NCBI RefSeq assembly: GCF_009760925.1
Contig: NZ_VRLV01000006.1
Location: 310,001-374,000, forward strand
Reading direction: 5' to 3'
Length of the DNA: 64,000 bases
From: Nonomuraea typhae
Lineage (GTDB): Bacteria > Actinomycetota > Actinomycetes > Streptosporangiales > Streptosporangiaceae
The notes below the pieces were generated by a model. That model worked only from the letters and a program-made list of their open reading frames with translations, did not search any database and was not told the DNA's origin. Both the position numbers and the translations under genes were made by a program. How positions within the stretch are numbered: the first letter of the stretch is position 1; each line of letters starts with the position of its first letter. Positions 1 to 8,144 of this stretch are shown here, one piece after another.

Positions 1-1667
1 GAGGCGCGGTAGAGCGCGTCGATGGTCGGCTCGTCGACCAGCGAGTTCGTCTTGATGCGGATGCGGGCCGGGCGCCCGGCCTGCTGGTGGGCGATCTCCC
101 GCTCGATCCTGGCCAGCAGGCCGCCGCGCAACGAGTGCGGGGCGACCAGGAGCCTGCGGTAGGCGGAGTGGTTGGAGTAGCCGGTCAGGTGGATGAACAG
201 GTCGGTGACGTCCTCGCCGACCAGCGGGTCGGCCGTCAGCAGCCCAAAGTCCTCGTACTGCCGCGCGGTCTTGGGGTTGTAGTTGCCGGTGCCGATGTGG
301 CAGTAGCGCCGCAGCTCCCCGGAAGGCTCCTGCCGTACCACGAGGGCGAGCTTGCAGTGGGTCTTCAGCCCCACGACGCCGTAGACGACGTGGCAGCCGG
401 CACGCTCCAGCTTGCGTGCCCACGAGATGTTGGCGTGCTCGTCGAAGCGCGCCTTGATCTCCACCACGACCACGACCTGCTTGCCGGCCTCGGCCGCGTC
501 GATGAGCGCGTCCACGATGGGGGAGTCGCCGCTGGTGCGGTACAGGGTCTGCTTGATGGCCAGCACCCTGGGGTCGGCCGCGGCGTCCTCGATGAAGCGC
601 TGGACGCTGGTGCCGAAGGAGTCGTACGGGTGGTGCAGCAGCACGTCGCGCTCGCGCAGCACCGAGAAGATGTCGTCGTCGGCGTGCACGGCCTCCGCCG
701 GCACGAACGGCCGGTAGCTGAGCTCACCCCGGTCCAGATCGGCGATGGCGTGCAGGCCGGTCAGGTCGAGCGGCCCGGCGATGCGGTAGATCTCGTGCGG
801 CCCGACGCTGAGCTCCTCGACGATCAGGTCGAGGACCTCCGGCGTGATCGTCTCTTCGACCTCCAGCCGTACGGCGGGGCCGAACCTGCGCTGGCGCAGC
901 TCGCGCTCCAGTGCCTTCATGAGGTTCTCGGTGATGTCCTCGTCCACGTCGAGGTCCTCGTTGCGGGTGACGCGGAAGACATGGTGCTGGACGATCTCCA
1001 TGCCCTTGAAGAGCTGCCCGAGATGGGCGGCGATGACATCCTCGAGCGGGACGAAGCGATCCTTGGAGGCGGTGACGAACCGGGGCAGCTGGGACGGCAC
1101 CTTGACCCGGGCGAAGACCGTGTGCCCGTTGGCCGGGTTCCGCACCACGACCGCCAGATTCAGGCTCAACCCCGAAATATACGGAAAAGGGTGGGCGGGA
1201 TCCACGGCCAGCGGCGTGAGCACCGGACGGATACGCTCCCTGAACAACTTGCGCAGCTCGGTGCGTTCCTCGCGGCCCAGGTCGTCCCAGCGGACGATCT
1301 CGATGCCCTCGCCGGCGAGCTGGGGCAGGATCCGCTCGTGGAAGATCCCGGCATGCCGTTTGGCCAGGTCGCCGGCGATGGCGGCGATTCTGGCCAGCTC
1401 CTCGCGGGGCTTCAGCCCGCTCTTGGTGCGAAGCAGCAGGCCGGTGGCCATCCGGCGTTTGAGCCCCGCCACCCGGACCCTGAAGAACTCGTCGAGGTTA
1501 CTCGCGAAGATCGCCAGGAAGCGCACCCGCTCCAGAAGGGGAAGCGAGGGGTCCTCAGCAAGTTCCAGCACCCGCTCGTTGAACTGAAGCCAGCTCTCTT
1601 CACGGTTGAGGAACCGCTCCTGGGGCAGGGGCAGGTCGTTTCCAGGTTGCAGCAGTTCCGCGGACAT
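1..1667 (-). CDS. ppk: Polyphosphate kinase, 3'-truncated by window edge
   Basis: Polyphosphate kinase 1 reversibly makes polyphosphate from the gamma-phosphate of ATP. The frame reads leftward from ATG at 1667 and is still open at base 1, so about 555 residues are present and the C-terminal catalytic portion is missing. The N-terminus carries the family's FLNRE and SNLDEFFRVRVAG segments; DVLLHHPYDSF follows mid-protein. GLKTHCKLALVVR and YCHIGTGNYN are then visible; the His of YCHIGTGNYN is about residue 457 and matches the phospho-accepting histidine of the family. A GAGGG stretch lies about 12 nt before the start. The next gene (TetR) is codirectional with its end 54 nt upstream. The polyphosphate-degrading partner ppx lies 40 kb away in the same window. 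Confidence 0.95.
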   Translation of the reverse strand, partial: MSAELLQPGNDLPLPQERFLNREESWLQFNERVLELAEDPSLPLLERVRFLAIFASNLDEFFRVRVAGLKRRMATGLLLRTKSGLKPREELARIAAIAGDLAKRHAGIFHERILPQLAGEGIEIVRWDDLGREERTELRKLFRERIRPVLTPLAVDPAHPFPYISGLSLNLAVVVRNPANGHTVFARVKVPSQLPRFVTASKDRFVPLEDVIAAHLGQLFKGMEIVQHHVFRVTRNEDLDVDEDITENLMKALERELRQRRFGPAVRLEVEETITPEVLDLIVEELSVGPHEIYRIAGPLDLTGLHAIADLDRGELSYRPFVPAEAVHADDDIFSVLRERDVLLHHPYDSFGTSVQRFIEDAAADPRVLAIKQTLYRTSGDSPIVDALIDAAEAGKQVVVVVEIKARFDEHANISWARKLERAGCHVVYGVVGLKTHCKLALVVRQEPSGELRRYCHIGTGNYNPKTARQYEDFGLLTADPLVGEDVTDLFIHLTGYSNHSAYRRLLVAPHSLRGGLLARIEREIAHQQAGRPARIRIKTNSLVDEPTIDALYRA

Positions 1668-1720
1668 ATGAGCAATATGCCCTCTTTGATTGAACAGAAC
1701 GTTAACGAGACTTCAACGGC

Positions 1721-2635
1721 TTACTCTGGCTGGTCGGACTGCTCGAGTTTCGCGGCCCGCTCGGCCAGGCGAGCCTCGCGCTGACGGATCCGCTCCTCCC
1801 GCTCGTGCACCTTCTCCGCCTCTTTGAGCAGCTTCTCGCGCTCCTTCAGCTCGCGCAGCCTGGCCTTCTCGGCCTCTTTCAGCTCGCGCTGGCGCACCTT
1901 CTCGGCCTCCTTGGCCTCGCGCTCCCGCACCTTCTCCAGCTCGCGCAGCTCCTTGTCGCTCGGCCGGGCGAGCGCCGCCACGGGCACGTCGGCGCCCTCA
2001 CGGGTGGCGGCGGTGATGCGCGGTTGCGGATTGAGCCCGGTCAGGCCGTTCCAGGCGAGGTTGACCAGGTGCGCGGCCACCTCCTCGCGCCCGGGCCTGC
2101 GCACGTCCAGCCACCACTGGCCGGTCAGCGCGACCATGCCCACGAGCATCTGGGCGTACATGGGCGCGAGCTTCGGGTCGTAGCCCCGGGCCGCGAACTC
2201 GTCGGCCAGCACGTCCTCGACCTGGCTGGCGATCTCACTGATCAGGCTGGCGAAGGTGCCGGTGCCCGAGGCGGCGTGGGAGTCGCGCACCAGGATGCGG
2301 AATCCCTCGCTGCTCTCCTCGATGTACTGCAGCAGCGCCAGCGCGGCCCGCTCCAGCTTGATCAGCGAGTGGGAGGCGGAGAGCGCCGAGGTGATCAGGC
2401 TGAGCAGCTTCTGCATCTCGCGGTCCACGACCACGGCGTAGACGCCTTCCTTGCCGCCGAAATGTTCGTAGACGACCGGCTTGGAGACCTGCGCGGTGGC
2501 CGCTATCTCCTCGATAGAGGTCCCGTCGAACCCCTTCTCGGCGAACAACGTGCGGCTGATGCGGATCAGCTGCTCCCGTCGTTCTCTTCCGGACATACGC
2601 CTGCGAGATCGGGGTTCGGTGGTCACACTCTCCAT
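1721..2635 (-). CDS. TetR-family transcriptional regulator with charged coiled-coil tail
   Basis: The N-terminus has a TetR helix-turn-helix, with the run REQLIRISRTLFAEKGFDG, then TSIEEIAATAQVSKPVVYEHFGGK at about residues 37-60. The middle is a typical all-helical ligand-binding domain. After about residue 210 the protein continues with roughly 80 residues of nearly pure E/K/R/A heptad-like sequence (KEAEKxRxREL repeats), predicted as a long coiled coil, which ordinary TetR proteins of about 200 residues lack. The longest open frame starts at 2674, but ATG at 2635 leaves the upstream desaturase stop outside the gene. No clear ribosome site decides between 2635 and later starts. The gene is directly downstream of, and codirectional with, the acyl-CoA desaturase, so regulation of lipid desaturation is a reasonable inference. 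Confidence 0.85.
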   Translation of the reverse strand: MESVTTEPRSRRRMSGRERREQLIRISRTLFAEKGFDGTSIEEIAATAQVSKPVVYEHFGGKEGVYAVVVDREMQKLLSLITSALSASHSLIKLERAALALLQYIEESSEGFRILVRDSHAASGTGTFASLISEIASQVEDVLADEFAARGYDPKLAPMYAQMLVGMVALTGQWWLDVRRPGREEVAAHLVNLAWNGLTGLNPQPRITAATREGADVPVAALARPSDKELRELEKVREREAKEAEKVRQRELKEAEKARLRELKEREKLLKEAEKVHEREERIRQREARLAERAAKLEQSDQPE

Positions 2636-2666
2636 AATTGCAGTGCCCGACGACAGACCGCTCGAG

Positions 2667-3605
2667 TCAGGCAATGCGCTTCGCCGCCAGACGCTCCGGC
2701 GTCGGCCAGCGTACGTCGTAGACCCAGCCGAGCTTCTCGAAGATCCGGATGAGGCCGGCGCTGAGGTCGATCTGCCCCTTGAGGGCGCCGTGCCGGGCGC
2801 AGGTGGGGTCGGAATGGTGCAGGTTGTGCCAGGACTCGCCGAAGGACGGGATGGCCAGCCACCACACGTTGCGGGACTTGTCGCGCACCTGGAACTCCTC
2901 CTCGCCGAACACGTGGCAGATGGAGTTGATCGACCAGGTCACGTGGTGCAGCAGCCCGATGCGGACCAGTGAGCCCCAGAACAGCGCGGTCAGCGCGCCC
3001 TGCCAGGACCACGTGAGCAGCCCGCCGAGAATCCCGGGCAGCAGGATCGAGGTGATGGCGAGCGGGCCGAACCACTTGTGCAGCTTCACCACGTCCGGGT
3101 CCTTGACCAGATCGGGGGCGTACTTCTCGCGGTTGGTGCGCTCGGCGTCGAACATCCAGCCCATGTGGGCGTAGAGCAGGCCCTTGGACAGGGACTTGAA
3201 GCCCGGCCCGAAGCGCCACGGCGAATGCGGGTCGCCCTCCTTGTCGGAGAACTTGTGGTGCTTGCGGTGCGTCGCCACCCAGTCGAGCACCGACATCTCC
3301 AGCGACAGGCTGCCCGCGATGCCCAGGGCGATCTTCAGCGGGCGCTTGGCCTTGAACGAGCCGTGCGTGAAGTAGCGGTGCAGGCCGACGGTGACGCCGA
3401 GCCCGGAGACGATGTAGAAGACGAACCCGATCGCGATGTCCGTCCAGCCGAGCCCCCAGCCCCAGGCGAACGGCACGGCGGCGGCGATGGCGACGAGCGG
3501 CAGGCCCACCACGAGCCCGAAGGTGATGAGCTCCGCCTTGGTCCGCGGCTCCGGATCGGCATCCGGCTTGGGGCCGGGTGCGGAACGCTCGGCAAGAACG
3601 GTCAT
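2667..3605 (-). CDS. Acyl-CoA (delta-9-type) fatty acid desaturase
   Basis: This is a 312-residue membrane di-iron desaturase. Three histidine boxes are present: HRYFTH at residues 76-81, HRKHH at 113-117 and HNLHH at 260-264. Between them are hydrophobic spans typical of the stearoyl-CoA desaturase family (for example residues 30-50, 58-75 and 180-215). It would introduce a double bond into saturated acyl chains at the membrane; the electron donor is not encoded beside it. ATG at 3605 is preceded by an AGAGG-like purine stretch on the minus strand. It is followed after about 30 nt by a TetR gene, probably in one transcript, and a perfect palindrome lies about 60 bp upstream of its start. Confidence 0.93.
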   Translation of the reverse strand: MTVLAERSAPGPKPDADPEPRTKAELITFGLVVGLPLVAIAAAVPFAWGWGLGWTDIAIGFVFYIVSGLGVTVGLHRYFTHGSFKAKRPLKIALGIAGSLSLEMSVLDWVATHRKHHKFSDKEGDPHSPWRFGPGFKSLSKGLLYAHMGWMFDAERTNREKYAPDLVKDPDVVKLHKWFGPLAITSILLPGILGGLLTWSWQGALTALFWGSLVRIGLLHHVTWSINSICHVFGEEEFQVRDKSRNVWWLAIPSFGESWHNLHHSDPTCARHGALKGQIDLSAGLIRIFEKLGWVYDVRWPTPERLAAKRIA

Positions 3606-3665
3606 GGGCTACCTCTCACGACATGTATGGGGAAGTATGTCCGGGCTACGCAACCGTAACCTACG

Positions 3666-3675
3666 CTTACGTAAG
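3666..3675. promoter_or_regulatory. Candidate operator upstream of the desaturase/TetR operon
   Basis: CTTACGTAAG is a perfect 10-bp palindrome about 60 bp upstream of the desaturase start, inside an unusually AT-rich intergenic stretch. Partial symmetry extends on both sides. The obvious candidate ligand is the co-transcribed TetR protein, but that is inference. Confidence 0.45.
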
Positions 3676-3813
3676 TAAGGAAGCCCTAAGCCTTTTCTTT
3701 AATCTGTGAGGATGCTGTGAGCCTCCGGTGGCCGGATATCGGGGCGCGCGGTGCTCCCGGGGCTCGGTATCGTTAGTCGTGGAGATCAGGCCCCGCCCAG
3801 GTGTCTGGTTTGA

Positions 3814-3888
3814 TCCCGGATCGTCTAATCGGCAGGACAAGTGGTTTTGGTCCACTTTGTAGGGGTTCGAGTCCTCTTCCGGGAGCCA
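3814..3888 (+). tRNA. tRNA-Gln (anticodon UUG), 3' CCA encoded
   Basis: A complete cloverleaf can be drawn. The acceptor stem is TCCCGGA (3814-3820) with TCCGGGA (3878-3884). The D arm starts at 3823. The anticodon stem is AGTGG/CCACT around loop TTTTGGT, giving anticodon TTG. The T arm has loop TTCGAGT. Discriminator G3885 is followed by an encoded CCA at 3886-3888. It reads CAA glutamine codons. A tRNA-Gln directly ahead of glmU is a conserved actinobacterial arrangement. Confidence 0.95.
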
Positions 3889-4012
3889 TGAAGGTTCGCC
3901 CCCTGGGAAGACAGCTGAGACCGGGCAGGTATCCTCAGCGTGTCGGGAGGGTAGCGGTGCGGTAGCCGTACCTGCAGACCCTGAACCGTCCAGCCACAGG
4001 GAGCCTCAGTCC

Positions 4013-5464
4013 GTGAGTGTGCCGCGCCCGGCAGCCGTCATCGTCCTCGCCGCAGGCGAGGGCACCCGGATGAAGAGCCAGACCCCGAAAGTCCTCCACG
4101 AGATGTGCGGCCGCGCATTGGTCGACCACATGCTCGCCGCCGCCCGTGACCTCGGACCCGAGCGGCTCATCGTCGTCATCGGGCACGCCCGCGAGCGCGT
4201 CGGCGCCCACCTCGCCGAGACCAGCCCGGACGCGCGGGCGATCGTGCAAAGGGAACAACGCGGCACCGGCCATGCCGTCCGCACCGTTCTCGAAGAGATC
4301 GGCACGATCGGCGGCACCGTCCTCGTCACCTACGGCGACGTGCCGCTGCTGCGCACCGAAACCCTCGCCGAGCTGCTCAAGCAGCACGCCGAGGACGGCA
4401 ACGCCGTCACCGTGCTGACCGCGCGGGTGCCCGATCCGACCGGCTACGGCCGGATCATCCGCGACGACGGCGGCGCCGTCCTGGAGATCGTCGAGCACAA
4501 GGACGCCACCGACGAGCAGCGCGCCGTCAACGAGATGAACTCCGGCATCTACGCCTTCGACGGCCTGCTGCTGGCCGACGCCGTCAAGCGCGTCTCGAGC
4601 GACAACGCCCAGGGCGAGGAGTACCTCACCGACGTCCTGTCCATCCTGCGCCAGGACGGCCACCGCGTCGGCGCGCACGTGGCCGTCGACCACGTCGAGG
4701 TCGAGGGCGTCAACGACCGGGTCCAGCTCGCCGTCGCCCGCAAGGTCCTCAACCAGCGCCTGCTGGAGGCCCACATGCGAGCCGGCGTCACCGTCGTCGA
4801 CCCGGCGTCCACCTGGGTGGACGTCCAGGTCAGGCTGGCGCCCGACGTCGTGATCCACCCGGGCACCCAGCTCCACGGCGAGACCGTCGTGGGAGAGGGC
4901 GCCGAGATCGGCCCGGCCACCACGCTCACCGGCACCTCCGTCGGCCCCGGCGCCGTGGTGCGCAACGCGGTCTGCGACCACGCCGAGATCGGCCCCGACG
5001 CCAGCGTCGGCCCCTACGCCTACCTGCGGCCCGGCACCGTTCTCGGCCGCAAGTCCAAGGCCGGCACCTTCGTCGAGATGAAGAACACCCAGGTCGGCGA
5101 GCGCTCCAAGGTGCCCCACCTGTCCTACGCGGGCGACGCGACGATCGGCGACGACGTCAACATCGGCGCCGCGGTGATCTTCGTCAACTACGACGGGGTG
5201 AACAAACACCGCACCACCGTGCGCGACGGCGCGTTCGTGGGGTGCGACAGCATGCTCGTCGCCCCGGTGACGGTCGGAGACGGCGCCTACACGGCGGCCG
5301 GATCCGTCATCGACGGCGATGTGCCCCCCGGCGCGATCGGGGTGGCGAGAGCGCGGCAGCGCAACATCGAGAAATGGGTCTTGCGCAGGCGCGCGGGCAC
5401 GAAGTCGGCCGCGGCCGCCGAGCGGGCGCTGGCCGAGCAAGAGCAGCAGGAGAGTGGCACGTGA
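4013..5464 (+). CDS. glmU: Bifunctional UDP-N-acetylglucosamine pyrophosphorylase / glucosamine-1-phosphate N-acetyltransferase
   Basis: GlmU acetylates glucosamine-1-phosphate and then uridylylates it to UDP-GlcNAc, the precursor of peptidoglycan and of many surface glycans. The 483-residue protein begins with the nucleotidyltransferase signature LAAGEGTRMKS (residues 12-22) and has the GYGRI and NEMNSGIYAF uridylyltransferase motifs. From about residue 265 it carries the left-handed beta-helix of hexapeptide repeats, including GPYAYLRPGT and NTQVGERSKVPHLSYAGDA, the acetyltransferase active site. GTG at 4013 follows an AGGGAG site. Its stop overlaps the prs start by 4 nt (GTGA), so the two are translationally coupled. 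Confidence 0.97.
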   Translation: MSVPRPAAVIVLAAGEGTRMKSQTPKVLHEMCGRALVDHMLAAARDLGPERLIVVIGHARERVGAHLAETSPDARAIVQREQRGTGHAVRTVLEEIGTIGGTVLVTYGDVPLLRTETLAELLKQHAEDGNAVTVLTARVPDPTGYGRIIRDDGGAVLEIVEHKDATDEQRAVNEMNSGIYAFDGLLLADAVKRVSSDNAQGEEYLTDVLSILRQDGHRVGAHVAVDHVEVEGVNDRVQLAVARKVLNQRLLEAHMRAGVTVVDPASTWVDVQVRLAPDVVIHPGTQLHGETVVGEGAEIGPATTLTGTSVGPGAVVRNAVCDHAEIGPDASVGPYAYLRPGTVLGRKSKAGTFVEMKNTQVGERSKVPHLSYAGDATIGDDVNIGAAVIFVNYDGVNKHRTTVRDGAFVGCDSMLVAPVTVGDGAYTAAGSVIDGDVPPGAIGVARARQRNIEKWVLRRRAGTKSAAAAERALAEQEQQESGT

Positions 5465-6438
5465 GTGGGATCAAGCAGCCAGGTGAGAAAGAGCTGATGC
5501 TCTTTTCCGGCCGGGCACACACCGAGCTGGCGGAAGAGGTGGCCGCGCACGTCGGCGTCGCCCTCACCCCGACCAAGCTCCACGACTTCGCCAACGGCGA
5601 GATCTACGCCCGCTACCTGGAGTCGGTGCGCGGCTGCGACGCCTTCGTCATCCAGAGCCACACCGCCCCCATCAACAAATGGATCATGGAACAGCTCATC
5701 ATGGTCGACGCGCTGAAGCGGGCCTCCGCCAAGCGCATCACCGTGGTCATGCCGTTCTTCGGCTACGCCCGCCAGGACAAGAAGGGCCGCGGCCGCGAGC
5801 CGATCACCGCCCGCCTGATGGCCGACATGTTCAAGACCGCGGGCGCCGACCGGCTCATGTCCATCGACCTGCACACCTCGCAGATCCAGGGCTTCTTCGA
5901 CGGCCCGGTGGACCACCTGTTCGCCATGCCCGTCCTGGAGCGCTACCTCAAGGACAAGCTCGACCTCGAGCACACCACGATCGTCTCGCCCGACACCGGC
6001 CGCGTGCGGCTGTCGGAGCGCTGGGCCGACACGCTCGGCACCCCCATGGCCTTCATCCACAAGCGCCGCGACCTCGACGTCGCCAACCAGGTGAAGGTCA
6101 ACGAGGTGGTCGGCAAGGTGCGCGGCCGTACCTGCGTCCTGATCGACGACATGATCGACACCGCGGGCACGATCTGCAAGGCCGCCGACGCCCTCTACGA
6201 GCAGGGCGCCACCGACGTGATCGTCGCCGCCACGCACGCCGTCTTCTCCGACCCGGCCGTGGACCGCCTCAAGAACTCCCGCATCTCCGAGGTGATCGTC
6301 ACCAACACGCTGCCCCTGCGCGAGGAGCAGCGCTTCGACAAGCTCACGGTGCTGTCGATCGCCCCGCTCATCGGCCGGGCCATCACCGAGGTCTTCTCCG
6401 ACGGCTCCGTCACCTCCCTGTTCGAGGGCGACTCCTGA
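5461..6438 (+). CDS. prs: Ribose-phosphate pyrophosphokinase
   Basis: PRPP synthetase converts ribose-5-phosphate and ATP to PRPP for nucleotide, histidine and tryptophan synthesis. The 325-residue protein contains FFGYARQDKKGRGREPI (the class I ATP-binding flexible loop), SIDLHTSQIQGFF, and the PRPP-binding loop VLIDDMIDTAGTI. GTG at 5461 is chosen because it overlaps the glmU stop as GTGA and has GGAGAG 7 nt before it; the open frame extends further upstream inside glmU but without homology. The stop codon lies inside the first copy of a 21-bp tandem duplication. Confidence 0.96.
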   Translation: MSGIKQPGEKELMLFSGRAHTELAEEVAAHVGVALTPTKLHDFANGEIYARYLESVRGCDAFVIQSHTAPINKWIMEQLIMVDALKRASAKRITVVMPFFGYARQDKKGRGREPITARLMADMFKTAGADRLMSIDLHTSQIQGFFDGPVDHLFAMPVLERYLKDKLDLEHTTIVSPDTGRVRLSERWADTLGTPMAFIHKRRDLDVANQVKVNEVVGKVRGRTCVLIDDMIDTAGTICKAADALYEQGATDVIVAATHAVFSDPAVDRLKNSRISEVIVTNTLPLREEQRFDKLTVLSIAPLIGRAITEVFSDGSVTSLFEGDS

Positions 6439-6473
6439 TCGCCGTCAGCTAGCCCCTGATCGCCGTCAGCTAG
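6434..6473 (+). repeat. Tandem duplication at the prs 3' end (2 x 19 bp, 21-bp period)
   Basis: The 19-mer CCTGATCGCCGTCAGCTAG occurs at 6434-6452 and again, identically, at 6455-6473. The first copy contains the prs stop codon (6436-6438), so the gene end was duplicated downstream. Confidence 0.9.
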
Positions 6474-6768
6474 AAGCCCGCTTTTGTGGCTTTACGGCTT
6501 GTACGGCGGAGCCGCCCCCAACGCCACCCGCCGCACGTGGCCGGCGACCTTCCAGGGAAACGGCCGTCCACCGTGCGGGGCGGGCCGCCGTGACGAGCGT
6601 GCCCTTGCCCGGCCGGCCGGGAAACCACCGGCCGGGCAGGTTGCTTCGCCGGGAAAACCAGCGAACCGCGTCCGGTAGGCTGTGAGGGTTGCGCTCGTAA
6701 CGCCTACCGCTAGGGCGGACCAGGGGGAGCGCCGGAATCCGTCGATCATCGCATCCCTAGGAGATGTC
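6439..6768 (+). other. Intergenic region prs-rplY with hairpins
   Basis: No gene is seen in this 330-bp gap. It holds the second copy of the 19-mer repeat, an 11-bp perfect inverted repeat (6606-6616 with 6628-6638, TGCCCGGCCGG/CCGGCCGGGCA) without a U tract that may end glmU-prs transcripts, and an 8-bp stem (6673-6680 with 6702-6709) in the likely rplY leader. The left arm of that stem overlaps a TAGGCT sequence resembling an actinobacterial -10 box. Confidence 0.5.
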
Positions 6769-7392
6769 GTGTCTGAAGTACGCATTGCCGCCGAGGCCCG
6801 CACCGAGTTCGGCAAGGGCGCCGCCCGCAAGATCCGGCGCGCCGACAAGGTCCCCGCCGTCCTCTACGGCCACGGCATCGACCCCAAGCACCTCACCCTG
6901 CCCGGCCACGAGGTCCTGCTCGCCCTGCGCACGCCCAACGTCCTGATCCACCTCAAGGGCGAGGGCGTCGACGAGCTGGCTCTGCCGAAGGGCGTCCAGC
7001 GCGACCCGATCAAGGGCTTCGTCGAGCACGTCGACCTGCTCCTGGTCAAGCGCGGCGAGAAGGTCACCGTCGAGATCCCGGTCACCACCACCGGTGACGT
7101 CAACTCCGAGGGCATTCTCGACCAGCAGTCGGTCACCGTCGCCGTCGAGGCCGAGGCCACCCACATCCCGACCGGCGTCGAGGTCGACGTCGAGGGCCTG
7201 GAGGTCGGCACCGTGGTCACCGCCGGCGAGCTGAAGCTGCCGCAGGGCGCCACGCTGGCCGCCGACGCCGAGACGGTCATCCTGCAGGTCATCGCCAAGC
7301 CGACCGAGGCTCCCGCCGAGGGCGAGGCCGCCGAGGGCGAGGCCGAGGCCCCCGCCGAGGGTGGCGAGTCCGCCGAGGCCGCCGCCGAGTAA
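6769..7392 (+). CDS. rplY: 50S ribosomal protein L25/general stress protein CTC
   Basis: L25 of the CTC type binds 5S rRNA in the large subunit. The 207-residue protein has the N-terminal L25 beta-barrel (residues 1-90, with FGKGAARKIRRADKVPAVLYG). A CTC-specific C-terminal beta domain follows, and an acidic Ala/Glu/Pro-rich tail runs from about residue 180. GTG at 6769 is preferred over the longer frame from 6682 because homology begins there and AGGAG ends 5 nt before it. It sits between prs and pth as in other actinobacteria. Confidence 0.95.
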   Translation: MSEVRIAAEARTEFGKGAARKIRRADKVPAVLYGHGIDPKHLTLPGHEVLLALRTPNVLIHLKGEGVDELALPKGVQRDPIKGFVEHVDLLLVKRGEKVTVEIPVTTTGDVNSEGILDQQSVTVAVEAEATHIPTGVEVDVEGLEVGTVVTAGELKLPQGATLAADAETVILQVIAKPTEAPAEGEAAEGEAEAPAEGGESAEAAAE

Positions 7393-7467
7393 CCACGCTC
7401 GCCGACCACGGGGCAGCGGGGGACTTCCCGGCTGCCCCGCAGTCGTCTCAGGGAAGGGCAGCACAGC

Positions 7468-8049
7468 ATGGATCGCTGGCTGATCGTCGGGCTGGGCAAC
7501 CCCGGCGACCAATACGCGGGCAACCGCCACAACGCCGGTTTCATGGTGGCCGACGAGCTGGCCGCGCGGGCGGGCGGGAAGTTCAAGGCCAAGGGCGGCG
7601 CCGCCGTCCTGGAGACGAGGGCGGCGATCCTGGTCAAGCCGCTGTCGTACATGAACCTGTCCGGTGGTCCCGCCAAGCAGCTCGCCGACTTCTACAAGAT
7701 CCCGCCGGAGCGCGTGATCGTGGTCCACGACGAGCTGGACGTGCCCTACGGCGCGCTGCGCGCCAAGCTGGGCGGCGGCGACAACGGCCACAACGGGCTC
7801 AAGTCGATCACCAAGGTGTTCGGCACCCGCGACTACCTGCGGGTCAGGTTCGGGATCGGGCGGCCGCCCGGGCGCATGGATCCGGCCGCGTTCGTGCTCA
7901 AGGACTTCGCCACCGCCGAGCGCAAGGACCTCGCCTTCCTGGTGGACCGCGGCGCTGACGTCGTGGAGTCGCTCATGGAGCGTGGCCTGGAAGCCACCCA
8001 GAACGAATATCACCGGGCAGACCTCAACATTTCCGGCCCTCCTCGCTGA
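7468..8049 (+). CDS. pth: Peptidyl-tRNA hydrolase
   Basis: Pth cleaves peptidyl-tRNAs released by stalled ribosomes. The 193-residue protein matches the family's usual length. It has the start IVGLGNPG, the catalytic His in NRHNAGF (His21), KPLSYMNLSG, the Asp-bearing HDELDVPYG, and the GGGDNGHNGLKSI motif. ATG at 7468 follows a GGGAAGGGC ribosome site. It is the last gene of the rplY-pth pair before the exopolysaccharide block. Confidence 0.96.
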   Translation: MDRWLIVGLGNPGDQYAGNRHNAGFMVADELAARAGGKFKAKGGAAVLETRAAILVKPLSYMNLSGGPAKQLADFYKIPPERVIVVHDELDVPYGALRAKLGGGDNGHNGLKSITKVFGTRDYLRVRFGIGRPPGRMDPAAFVLKDFATAERKDLAFLVDRGADVVESLMERGLEATQNEYHRADLNISGPPR

Positions 8050-8074
8050 TCACCGCATAGACCCGTTCGCGATC

Positions 8075-8093
8075 CGGCGGGCGTGGCCCGCCG
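8075..8093 (+). terminator. Hairpin after pth
   Basis: An 8-bp perfect stem (CGGCGGGC with GCCCGCCG) closes a GTG triloop 25 nt after the pth stop. There is no U tract, so it is terminator-like rather than a classical intrinsic terminator. Confidence 0.45.
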
Positions 8094-8144
8094 CTACGAT
8101 CTGGTGACCATCGCTTGACTGTCGGTCACCGGGGAGGCGCGAAC

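Noticed and set aside
3935..5440. Long antisense open frame over glmU
   Set aside because: Same strand-shadow effect; glmU on the plus strand is unmistakable.
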